A stretch of DNA of 11,870 nucleotides from JBOGVA01 sp050692195. GTDB taxonomy: Bacteria; Actinomycetota; UBA4738. Positions 1 through 5,730 of the stretch are shown here, piece after piece. The notes under the pieces are model-generated. The model worked only from the letters and a program-made list of their open reading frames with translations, was not told the DNA's origin and searched no databases. The position numbers and the translations under genes are program-made. Location: positions 1-11,870 of the forward strand of contig JBOGVA010000097.1 in assembly GCA_050692195.1 (NCBI GenBank), written 5' to 3'. Position 1 is the stretch's first letter; each line of letters starts with the position of its first letter.

Positions 1-45
1 CAGCTTCCCAAGCTGGTGACGAGGGTTCGATTCCCTTCACCCGCT
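1..45 (+). tRNA. tRNA-Gly(CCC), 3' part only (cut by window edge)
   Basis: The window opens inside the anticodon arm. The loop TTCCCAA between CAGC and GCTG gives anticodon CCC. A five-base variable loop, a T arm with loop TTCGATT between GAGGG and CCCTT, the acceptor strand CACCCGC and discriminator T follow. No CCA is encoded. The last 33 bases plus the next C recur exactly at 3331-3364, so this gene looks like the integration target of an element. Confidence 0.93.
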
Positions 46-46
46 C
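13..46 (+). repeat. Direct repeat copy 1 (candidate att core, tRNA-Gly 3' end)
   Basis: These 34 bases, from the end of the anticodon arm through the T arm and acceptor strand, are identical to 3331-3364. A direct repeat of a tRNA 3' end is the usual product of site-specific integration into that tRNA. Here the intact tRNA side is copy 1. The flanks diverge at once on both sides of the match (TGCTGG after copy 1, GGACGA after copy 2). Confidence 0.8.
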
Positions 47-316
47 TGCTGGTCTGAGACTGTTTCGCCAGGTCGGAGGCTGCTTTTCGGGCCTCGCTTT
101 CCTACCTAACGCTACCCAGCGTTCCGGTCCTTTCCCGGTCTGTCGCGGGACGAATGCGGGACGGGGGAAGGGAGCCCGGAAGGGTCTCGCGCCGCTTCCC
201 GGAGGACATTCTCAGGTCCCGCGTGAGGGTCTTATCCCAGTCTCTGCATAAAGGACGGCATCGAGCGCGGTAGCCAGCATGACCAGATCGTCGAGTCGTT
301 CTACTATCGTCTTCAC
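47..316. other. Leader region between tRNA-Gly and the cyclase gene
   Basis: I see no gene. It holds a weak hairpin (GAGGC 76-80 with GCCTC 91-95, followed by GCTTTCC), which could end tRNA transcription. It also holds a perfect 6-bp hairpin (AACGCT 108-113, AGCGTT 118-123) and two copies of GCGGGACG at 145-152 and 156-163 set 11 bp apart. These may be binding sites near an element end. The right end holds the promoter of the next gene. Confidence 0.4.
279..307 (+). promoter_or_regulatory. Candidate promoter of a leaderless cyclase mRNA
   Basis: ATGACC (279-284, 4 of 6 to TTGACA) and TACTAT (302-307, 4 of 6 to TATAAT) are 17 bp apart. The GTG start at 317 lies 9 bases past the -10 box, and no Shine-Dalgarno sequence precedes it. 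Transcription would begin at or just before the start codon, as is common in Actinomycetota. Confidence 0.45.
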
Positions 317-1522
317 GTGCGCGAACTATCGCGTCAGGAGGTGGCCGGGAGAGCCGGCGTCGACCCCGAACATGTCGATCGGTTGGTTGAGCTCGGGATC
401 CTGAGGCCTGGCACGGGGGACACGTTTTCCCCAGGTGACGCCCGCAGGGCGCGGTGGATACAGAGTTTGGAGCGGGCGGGCGTGCCGCTGGAGGCGATGG
501 CCGCCGCCGTCCGAGATGGGTTCCTCTCGTTCTCCTTCCTGGATGCGGCCACGCATGATCGGTTCCGGGGGCTCAGCGGCACCAACTTCCGCGAGCTGAG
601 CGAACGGACGGGCGTCCCGTTCGACCTCCTGAAGGTGGTCCGGGAGGCGCTCGGCTTCGCGGAGCCACGACCGGAGGATCGGCTCCGCGAGGATGAGCTC
701 TCCGTGGTGCAGCTGATCGAATTCCAACTCTCGAAGGGGTTCCGGCCCGTCGTTATCGAGCGGTGGCTTCGGGTCTACGGGGACAGTCTGCGGCGGATCA
801 CCGAGACGGAAACGGCTGGACACACCAGTGAGGTAGTGCGGCACCTGCTCGAAGCGGGCCTGACGGGGGGGGAGCTGCTGGAGGCCGGGGCGGACCTGGG
901 GTCGCGGATGGCTCCCCTCACCGAGCAGGCCCTACTGGCGATCTATCACGGGCAGCAGGAACACAGCTGGAGCAAGGCGTTCGTCGAGTATGTGGAGGGA
1001 GCGCTGGAGAAGGCCGGCCTGTACAGCCGGTTACGGCGTCCTCCGGCGGTGTGCTTCCTGGACATCACCGGGTACACGCGGCTCACCGAGGAGCGGGGAG
1101 ACAAGGCTGCGGCCGACCTGGCGGCGAGGCTCGGGACCCTGGTCCGGCGGTCCTCCCAGGAACACGGGGGTCAGCCGGTCAAGTGGCTGGGCGACGGCGT
1201 GATGTTCTACTTCGGGAATCCGGGCGCCGGCGTGCTAGCCGCCCTCGCTATGGTGGAAGGCGTCGCGACGCACGGTCTTCCGCCCGCCCACGTGGGGATC
1301 CACGCGGGGCCGGTGGTCTTCCAAGAGGGCGACTACTTCGGTCGGACGGTGAACATCGCGGCGAGGATCGCTGAGTACGCCCGACCGGGGGAGGTGCTGG
1401 CGAGCCAAGAGGTGGTCGACGCGGCCGACGGAACGCCGGTCACCTTCACAGAGATTGGGCCCGTGGAGTTGAAGGGCGTGGCGGGCCCTCTCCGCCTCCA
1501 CTCCGTCCGCCGGGGCGCCTGA
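317..1522 (+). CDS. MerR-like HTH / class III nucleotide cyclase protein
   Basis: The protein has 401 residues. The N-terminus (about 3-65) resembles a MerR-type winged helix: SRQEVAGRAGV, then VDRLVELGILRP. A helical middle part (about 85-235) follows. The C-terminus (about 243-398) is a class III adenylate/guanylate cyclase domain. Visible catalytic features are metal-binding D249 (FLDITGYTRL) and D293 (VKWLGDGVMFYF), purine-contacting K289, and transition-state N346 and R350 (GRTVNIAAR). The position usually held by Asp or Thr for base recognition is R343, so ATP specificity is likely but not certain. All metal and transition-state residues are present, so it should be active. It should make cAMP or a related cyclic nucleotide in the cytosol, perhaps gated by a ligand or DNA bound at the N-terminus. 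The GTG start has no ribosome site but sits just after a promoter; the frame stays open upstream without a better start. It lies in the segment bounded by tRNA-Gly repeats, with a cyclic-nucleotide-binding protein 1.3 kb away. Confidence 0.88.
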   Translation: MRELSRQEVAGRAGVDPEHVDRLVELGILRPGTGDTFSPGDARRARWIQSLERAGVPLEAMAAAVRDGFLSFSFLDAATHDRFRGLSGTNFRELSERTGVPFDLLKVVREALGFAEPRPEDRLREDELSVVQLIEFQLSKGFRPVVIERWLRVYGDSLRRITETETAGHTSEVVRHLLEAGLTGGELLEAGADLGSRMAPLTEQALLAIYHGQQEHSWSKAFVEYVEGALEKAGLYSRLRRPPAVCFLDITGYTRLTEERGDKAAADLAARLGTLVRRSSQEHGGQPVKWLGDGVMFYFGNPGAGVLAALAMVEGVATHGLPPAHVGIHAGPVVFQEGDYFGRTVNIAARIAEYARPGEVLASQEVVDAADGTPVTFTEIGPVELKGVAGPLRLHSVRRGA

Positions 1523-1681
1523 GGCTGAGGAACAAGGATGGGTGAATCAATCGACGGAGACGGTCCGAACACGACGGATAACAGCGGCATAGAGAGAAGG
1601 CAACAAGGTTGGGCAAAAGGTGGGCAGCCCGGCGCGTCTGAAGAAGCCGCCCGCTGGCCTTCTGAGCTGCTGTTTCTCTCG
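1523..1681. other. Non-coding stretch after the cyclase gene
   Basis: No convincing gene, start site or terminator. A short plus-strand open frame that crosses into the tRNA fragment ends in LDLNQRPLGL, the typical artefact of translating a tRNA backwards, and is not a gene. Confidence 0.5.
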
Positions 1682-1724
1682 TTGCGCGGGCTGGATTTGA
1701 ACCAGCGACCTCTGGGTTTATGAG
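1682..1724 (-). other. Initiator tRNA (fMet, CAT) 3'-half fragment
   Basis: Read on the minus strand, this gives an anticodon loop CTCATAA, then ACCCAG and AGGTC, a complete T arm (GCTGG, TTCAAAT, CCAGC) and acceptor strand CCGCGCA with A as discriminator. CCCAG after the loop and A at position 72 are marks of initiator tRNA. One extra A follows the loop. The sequence upstream of it on that strand cannot form the anticodon 5' strand, the D arm or the 5' acceptor strand, so only the 3' half is present. It is probably an attachment-site remnant, with the element interior on the high-coordinate side. Confidence 0.72.
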
Positions 1725-1762
1725 TTCGTGCGAAGCGGGTCAGCTAAGACATATTCGCTATT

Positions 1763-1828
1763 CAGAGGTCATCTGAGGTCGCCTCAGCTCACGTGAGATC
1801 AGGTGAGTCAGACACAAATTTGACACAA
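1763..1828. repeat. Cluster of short inverted and direct repeats
   Basis: In 66 bp there are two GAGGTC copies, a TGAGG-TCG-CCTCA hairpin (1774-1786), a perfect 10-bp palindrome CTCACGTGAG (1788-1797) and two copies of GACACAA (1811-1817, 1822-1828) 11 bp apart. Such spacing puts the copies on one face of the helix. It begins about 40 bp from the broken end of the initiator-tRNA fragment, so recombinase arm sites or a repressor operator are possible. Confidence 0.5.
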
Positions 1829-1873
1829 GAATCCGCCCCATGCGCCTGATTCACGTGCTCCGGATCGGCTCTA

Positions 1874-2077
1874 CTAGCGCCATGTGCCCTCCCACTCATA
1901 GAGCGGTGCGGTGGTGCTGTACTCGCGGAGTCGCGAGATCTTCCTGTCTCTGAAGTGGGCGATGGACGCGCCTTCGAACTCGACCGGTTTGCCACGCCAG
2001 GTACAGGCGAACAGCCACTCGAAGATCGCCGCCTCGTCGGCCATCAGGAAATGTGACTCGTCCGGGCTAGGAGACGC
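1874..2077 (-). pseudogene. SnoaL-like/NTF2-fold C-terminal remnant
   Basis: The minus-strand frame gives about 68 codons from an in-frame stop (2078-2080) to TAG at 1874-1876. It contains EAAIFEWLFACTWRGKPVEF, then EGASIAHFRDRKISRLREYS and TTAPLYEWEGTWR. This matches the C-terminal half of SnoaL-like (NTF2-fold, ketosteroid-isomerase-like) proteins, where a W/R-rich strand is followed by V-F-x-G-I-x-x-F-x-D-G-K-I-x-x-L-R-E-Y. Full proteins have about 120-140 residues, so the first half is missing. An internal ATG at 2042-2044 would give 56 residues, too short for the fold. I read it as a decayed gene, perhaps truncated when the neighbouring element arrived. The family assignment is from motif resemblance only. 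Confidence 0.6.
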
Positions 2078-2153
2078 CTAACCGTGGCCTGCTGTGGGCG
2101 ACCAGATTGGGCTGGTCAGAGGCCGAATCCGAGGGTCTTCCAGTCGGGTCTGT

Positions 2154-2732
2154 CTATCTCGGGTAGCCCGGTTCGTTTCCGGCCCGCCACTTGATGGTGC
2201 AGCCGACGCTCGGGCGCTGATCCTCGGCAACCGGGCGGTCGGCGAGTACGGCATCGATTGCCGCCCGGAGGTCCTGGCCCGTCACCGGAACGCCGTTGCC
2301 GGGCCTGCTCGAGTCGAACTGCCCCCGGTACGCGAGCCGTCGGTCGGCGTCGAAGAGGAAGAAGTCCGGAGTGCACGCGGCCGAGTACGCCTTGGCCACG
2401 TCCTGGGTCTCGTCGAACAGGTACGGGAACGTGTACCCGGCCTCCCGGGCCTCCTCCGCCAGGCTCTCCGGGGCGTCCTCGGGGTAGGCTTCGGGATCGT
2501 TTGAACTGATCGCTACGATCCCCACGTCTCGGTCCCGGTAGTCGCGGCCCAGCTTGGCCAGACCCTCCCGGACGTGGCGGACGTAGGGACAATGCCGGCA
2601 GATGAACATCACCAGGAGGGCCTTCCTGTCGTCGAAGTCCGACCGGCGCACCGTCCGGCCGGTGGTGACGTTCGGCAGGGCGAAGTCGGGCACCATCGTC
2701 CCCAGCGCGAGCATCGTCGACGTCCCGGCCAC
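2154..2732 (-). CDS. Thioredoxin-family protein (AhpC/TSA-like)
   Basis: The product has 192 residues from a GTG start. The start is set by AAGGAGG (2739-2745) six bases upstream; an ATG six codons later has no comparable site. The fold begins at about residue 11 (GTMVPDFALP). The active-site motif CRHC is at 45-48, and the strand-turn TPDFF with the expected cis-proline near 122 follows. C120 and C178 are additional. It has no signal peptide, so it should be a cytosolic thiol-disulfide or peroxide-related oxidoreductase. The blocks VMFICRHCPYVRHV, AISSNDPEAYPEDAPE and GCTIKW are typical of a widespread thioredoxin-family group of about 190 residues whose substrate is unknown. The gene is divergent from the cyclic-nucleotide-binding gene, with about 125 bp between starts. 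Confidence 0.9.
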   Translation of the reverse strand: MAGTSTMLALGTMVPDFALPNVTTGRTVRRSDFDDRKALLVMFICRHCPYVRHVREGLAKLGRDYRDRDVGIVAISSNDPEAYPEDAPESLAEEAREAGYTFPYLFDETQDVAKAYSAACTPDFFLFDADRRLAYRGQFDSSRPGNGVPVTGQDLRAAIDAVLADRPVAEDQRPSVGCTIKWRAGNEPGYPR

Positions 2733-2738
2733 CGCGTG

Positions 2739-2745
2739 CCTCCTT
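2739..2745 (-). promoter_or_regulatory. Strong ribosome binding site fixing a GTG start
   Basis: The minus strand reads AAGGAGG, six bases before GTG at 2732-2730. It favours this start over both the ATG inside the gene and longer upstream open frame. Confidence 0.75.
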
Positions 2746-2858
2746 CGTGCTCGACCCCATCGTAGCAACGCGGGCCCAGGCCCAGGGACCTCTCGACGAG
2801 GGCACGCCACGGAGAAAGGCCCCGGTGGCTACGATGGGTGCTCGATCCGGGAGGACTC

Positions 2859-3305
2859 ATGAATGAGCCCGAATTCGACGCGAAGGTCCTAGAGGCAGTT
2901 CCATTGTTCGCCGGCCTTCCCCGCGGTGATCTCGAGAAGATCGTTCGTCTGGGCCAAAAGGGTTCGTTCGACGCCGGGGCCGACATCGTGCGGGAGGGAG
3001 AGCCGGGCGATGGCATGTATGTCCTCCTCACGGGACGAACCGAGGTGGAGGTGGGCGGCCGGTTCCACCGCCTGGGACCGGGAGACTTCTTCGGTGAGAT
3101 GGCGTTGCTCGGCGTGAAGAAGCGGCTTGCGACCGTGAGGGCCGTCGAACCTGTCGATGCGCTGATGATCCCGGCCGCACGGTTCCAGGAGATGCTGCTC
3201 GAGCACCCCTCGATGGCGGTGGCGATGATGAAGACTCTGGTCGAGCGACTGCGCGAGGTCGAGGAGCGCATCGACGCGTGGATGGGCGGAACGAGTCTCC
3301 GGTAA
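2859..3305 (+). CDS. Stand-alone cyclic-nucleotide-binding domain protein
   Basis: The product has 148 residues. The ATG start is chosen because GGGAGG (2849-2854) lies four bases upstream; an in-frame GTG at 2838 has no such site. Nearly the whole protein is one CRP/PKA-type cyclic-nucleotide-binding domain (about 10-125): LFAGLPRGDLEKIVR, then REGEPGDGMYVLLTG, and a phosphate-binding cassette GDFFGEMALL with E80 and R89. A short charged helix (125-140) ends it. No HTH, channel or catalytic domain follows, so it is not a CRP-type transcription factor. It probably senses cAMP or cGMP and passes the signal by binding a partner. A cyclase is encoded in the same tRNA-Gly-bounded segment on the same strand. 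The pirin gene begins 69 bp downstream. Confidence 0.88.
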   Translation: MNEPEFDAKVLEAVPLFAGLPRGDLEKIVRLGQKGSFDAGADIVREGEPGDGMYVLLTGRTEVEVGGRFHRLGPGDFFGEMALLGVKKRLATVRAVEPVDALMIPAARFQEMLLEHPSMAVAMMKTLVERLREVEERIDAWMGGTSLR

Positions 3306-3330
3306 GGGTACGATGCTGAAGCGAGACGGA

Positions 3331-3364
3331 CTGGTGACGAGGGTTCGATTCCCTTCACCCGCTC
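3331..3364 (+). repeat. Direct repeat copy 2: orphan tRNA-Gly 3' end
   Basis: The sequence is identical over 34 bases to 13-46. The bases before it do not form the D arm, anticodon arm or 5' acceptor strand of a tRNA, so this is a fragment and not a second gene. It lies between the cNMP-binding gene and the pirin gene and would be the far attachment site of a 3.3-kb insertion at tRNA-Gly. Confidence 0.82.
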
Positions 3365-3374
3365 GGACGATCCA

Positions 3375-4142
3375 ATGACGGCGCAGACAAGGGCAGGCGA
3401 CGTGGTGGTCCTTGCTCCGGAGGACTACGCGGTCCTCGGGGAGCAGGAATTCGGCGTCCCCGGGCTGGTGGCCACGGAGGTGATCGGTCCCTACGCGCGG
3501 ATCCAGGCCGTCGGACCCCTCATCATGCTGCACGAGGGCGTCATCGAGCCTCACCGAGGTATCGGCCATCACCCGCACCGCGCGAACGAGCGGCTCTTCT
3601 ACATGCTGGAAGGGGCGCTGGACCACGACGACGCGCTGAATGGGATCACCGGCCACATGGGTCCGGGCGACCTCGGCCGGCTCACCGAGGGCCGCCGGGG
3701 AATGGTGCACAAGGAATGGAACAACACCGACGACACGGCGCGAGCGTTCATCCTGGTGTACTCGACCGACCCGATGCCGGAGGGGGCTTCCTTCGACGCC
3801 CTCCGGGACGCCCAGGCGCCGAGATACGAGGAAGGTCCCGGCGTGAGGACCAAGGAACTCGTGGGTCCACGCTCGCCGCTCCGGATCCACGGCGACATCC
3901 GTTTCTTCGCGGACACCACCCTTCAGGCCGGGGCTCAGCTGGACGTGGGGCTCGGCGAGGGCGAGGGAGCCGTGCTGGCGCCGATCGAAGGCCAGATCGC
4001 GATCGGAGAGCGCAGGCTGGGCCCCAACGACCGGGCGCTCGTCCCGCCCGGCGAGGCTCGCTCCCTGGTGGTCCGGGCCTCCACACCGGCCCGGGTCCTT
4101 CGAGTGACGTTCGGTCCCGGCTACGGGTTCGTGGTCCGGTAG
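3375..4142 (+). CDS. Pirin-family bicupin protein
   Basis: The product has 255 residues, within the normal pirin range. The N-terminal cupin has the metal ligands H66 and H68 (GIGHHPHRANER) and H112 and E114 (GRRGMVHKEW), matching the His-His-His-Glu set of pirins, which binds iron. A second cupin-like domain spans roughly 165-250 (IRFFADTTLQAGAQLDV onward). Bacterial pirins are cytosolic. Some have quercetinase activity and some modulate metabolic enzymes, but the substrate cannot be told from sequence. The ATG is 10 bp past the tRNA-Gly fragment and has only a weak GGA upstream, so its promoter must lie to the left of the repeat or come from the cNMP-binding gene. The next gene starts 16 bp after its stop on the same strand. 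Confidence 0.85.
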   Translation: MTAQTRAGDVVVLAPEDYAVLGEQEFGVPGLVATEVIGPYARIQAVGPLIMLHEGVIEPHRGIGHHPHRANERLFYMLEGALDHDDALNGITGHMGPGDLGRLTEGRRGMVHKEWNNTDDTARAFILVYSTDPMPEGASFDALRDAQAPRYEEGPGVRTKELVGPRSPLRIHGDIRFFADTTLQAGAQLDVGLGEGEGAVLAPIEGQIAIGERRLGPNDRALVPPGEARSLVVRASTPARVLRVTFGPGYGFVVR

Positions 4143-4158
4143 GACCCTGGATACCGCC

Positions 4159-5034
4159 GTGCCGGCACGCGTGGAGTTCGGTATCAGCATCACGCCGACC
4201 TGGGCCGACTCCTCTGAAGCCATCGACTTGGCTCGCTTGGCGGACGAGGCCGGCCTGGACCTGGTGGGGATCCAGGACCATCCGTACCAGTGGCGGTTCC
4301 TCGATACCTGGACCCTCATCGCATACCTGGCCGCCAAGACCAGCAGCGTGCGGTTCTTCCCCGATGTCGCCAATCTGCCCCTTCGAGCCCCAGCGGTGTT
4401 GGCCAAGGCCGCGGCGTCACTGGACGTGCTGACGGGAGGCCGGGTGGAGCTTGGCCTCGGAGCAGGCGGGTTCTGGGAGGCCATCGAGGCGATGGGGGGT
4501 CCCCGGCGGGCTCCGGGGGAGGCCGTGCAGGCTACCGAGGAAGCCATCGACGTGATTCGCCTGGTCTGGAGTGGGCAACGGGGTGTCCGCTACGAAGGGC
4601 GCCACTACCGGCTTTCGGGACTCAACACGGGGCCGACGCCGGCCCACCCGATCGGCATCTGGCTCGGAGCGGGACGCCGCCGGATGCTCGAGCTCATCGG
4701 GCGAAAAGCCGACGGATGGGTGCCTTCCTCCCCTTGGGCCCCGCCAGACGCTCTCTCCCAATACCTCCGTCGGATCGAGGACTCCGCGGCCACCGCGGGC
4801 CGTGACGCCCGCTCGATCCGGCGCGTCTACAACGTGAGCGGCGTAATCGGCGCGGAGCGCGGCGAGCCCTTCGTGGGTCCCGCCTCGTACTGGCAGGACG
4901 AGCTCAGCCGCCTCGTCCTGGACGTCGGAATGGACGCGTTCATCTTCTGGGCGGGTGGGGACGATGCGCGTTCCCAGGTGGAGACCTTCGCGACCGATAT
5001 CGTACCGGCCGTGCGCTCGGCCGTGCAGGCCTGA
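4159..5034 (+). CDS. LLM-class (luciferase-like) flavin/F420-dependent oxidoreductase
   Basis: The product has 291 residues, a usual length for this family. It should be a single TIM barrel: FGISITPTWADSSEAIDLAR, then GLDLVGIQDHPY (strand 2 with the conserved D-H), LTGGRVELGLGAGGFWEA, and YRLSGLNTGPTPAHPIGIWL with GAGRRRMLELIGRKADGW near the phosphate-binding end. In actinobacteria such proteins commonly use coenzyme F420, less often FMN; the sequence does not settle which. Substrate unknown. The GTG start 16 bp after the pirin stop fits an operon; it has no good ribosome site, so translational coupling is possible. An in-frame GTG four codons on (VEFGIS) is an alternative start. Confidence 0.87.
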   Translation: MPARVEFGISITPTWADSSEAIDLARLADEAGLDLVGIQDHPYQWRFLDTWTLIAYLAAKTSSVRFFPDVANLPLRAPAVLAKAAASLDVLTGGRVELGLGAGGFWEAIEAMGGPRRAPGEAVQATEEAIDVIRLVWSGQRGVRYEGRHYRLSGLNTGPTPAHPIGIWLGAGRRRMLELIGRKADGWVPSSPWAPPDALSQYLRRIEDSAATAGRDARSIRRVYNVSGVIGAERGEPFVGPASYWQDELSRLVLDVGMDAFIFWAGGDDARSQVETFATDIVPAVRSAVQA

Positions 5035-5081
5035 GCTGCCCGAGTGGCCGGGATCATCGCAGGTACACTGGCATATCGGAC

Positions 5082-5154
5082 GCGCCGGTAGCTCAGGGGA
5101 TAGAGCGGCTGCCTTCTAAGCAGCGGGTCGGGGGTTCGAATCCCTCCCGGCGCG
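5082..5154 (+). tRNA. tRNA-Arg(TCT)
   Basis: A complete cloverleaf of 73 bases. Acceptor GCGCCGG pairs with CCGGCGC. The D arm is GCTC/GAGC, the anticodon arm GCTGC/GCAGC has loop CTTCTAA (anticodon TCT), and the T loop is TTCGAAT. The discriminator is G and no CCA is encoded. A possible -10 box TACACT lies at 5064-5069. A degenerate copy of its 3' end lies at 5661-5687. Confidence 0.96.
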
Positions 5155-5165
5155 CAACGCCGTCA

Positions 5166-5188
5166 AAGGCGAGGATCAGGCTCTCCTT
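5166..5188. terminator. Hairpin between convergent tRNA-Arg and Cys-rich gene
   Basis: AAGGCGAG (5166-5173) and CTCTCCTT (5181-5188) pair with one mismatch around a 7-base loop. It sits between two convergent genes and could end both, but there is no T run. Confidence 0.35.
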
Positions 5189-5199
5189 GGCAAGGGCTT

Positions 5200-5601
5200 C
5201 TACCCAGCCCTTACCGGAGGGCACCACTGGCAATAAGGGACGCAGACAGTCGTTGGCTCGTCCCCTGGGCAAATGCAATCAGGACTGAGGTCGACGCACA
5301 CTTGGCGCGGCTCGCAATCAGCATCGCTCTGACATGTCTCTTCGCACCTGGGCGGCGCGTCAAAGTCCGCACACACGCACCCCCCCTCATGGCGCTGCGC
5401 GCAACCACACGGCTCGCCCGGGAATCCCCCACAAAGATCCCCGGGACATGGCGGGCAGTCGACGCATGGTACGCACGGTACCGGTGTCACCGCCGCCGCA
5501 GGTACGCCCAGGCTGGTGATCACCGGCGTGGCCCAGGCAACTGTCCCAGCGGCACCGAGCCGCTTGAGCAACTCTCGACGCGAGACGCCAGGCGCATCCA
5601 T
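5200..5601 (-). CDS. Tat-exported cysteine-rich protein
   Basis: The product has 133 residues. The N-terminus has a twin-arginine signal (VSRRELLKRLG, residues 6-16), a hydrophobic stretch to about 37 and a PAAAV cleavage region. The mature part has 18 cysteines in about 95 residues, many as CxC or CxxC, starting with CVPCVDCPPC (43-52) and ending with CQWC. The even number suggests disulfides; CxxC density would also allow metal binding. Blocks such as CEETCQSDADCEPRQVCVD resemble small Cys-rich repeats in secreted proteins. Export by Tat means it probably folds, and perhaps takes a cofactor, before export. The ATG has GGGGAG four bases upstream. It lies between tRNA-Arg and a degenerate copy of that tRNA's end. 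Function unknown. Confidence 0.72.
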   Translation of the reverse strand: MDAPGVSRRELLKRLGAAGTVAWATPVITSLGVPAAAVTPVPCVPCVDCPPCPGDLCGGFPGEPCGCAQRHEGGCVCADFDAPPRCEETCQSDADCEPRQVCVDLSPDCICPGDEPTTVCVPYCQWCPPVRAG

Positions 5602-5660
5602 TCAACTCCCCGCTTCGCTGGCCTCGAACGAGGATCATTGCACGAAGGGGCCTGGTGCAA

Positions 5661-5687
5661 GTCGGGAATCGAATCCCTCCGGCGCAC
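5661..5687 (+). repeat. Degenerate copy of the tRNA-Arg 3' end
   Basis: It shares GTCGGG, the 12-base block TCGAATCCCTCC and GGCGC with the 3' end of the tRNA-Arg gene, offset by small gaps. No tRNA 5' half precedes it. The degeneracy suggests an old attachment-site remnant enclosing the Cys-rich gene. Confidence 0.6.
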
Positions 5688-5730
5688 AAACCATTACACT
5701 GCCGGCGCGATATCCGAAGAGGAGAGGGTC

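Noticed and set aside
1538..1723. Plus-strand open frame of 61 codons ending LDLNQRPLGL
   Set aside because: Its end is the reverse strand of the initiator-tRNA fragment, a well-known artefact; no domain or ribosome site.
317..3305. Firm call of a Pycsar antiphage system
   Set aside because: No membrane or TIR effector is fused to the cyclic-nucleotide-binding domain and the cyclase carries a MerR-like N-terminus; kept only as a possibility.
2609..3358. Minus-strand frame beginning MKGIEPSSPV
   Set aside because: It begins in the tRNA-Gly fragment and runs as a shadow under the cNMP-binding gene and then the Trx gene.
3331..3364. Second complete tRNA-Gly gene
   Set aside because: No acceptor 5' strand, D arm or anticodon arm can be formed from the bases before it.
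2889..4547. 552-codon minus-strand frame
   Set aside because: GC-rich shadow of the cNMP-binding, pirin and oxidoreductase genes; no domain.
5093..5278. Minus-strand frame containing REGFEPPTRCLEGS
   Set aside because: This is the tRNA-Arg gene read backwards.
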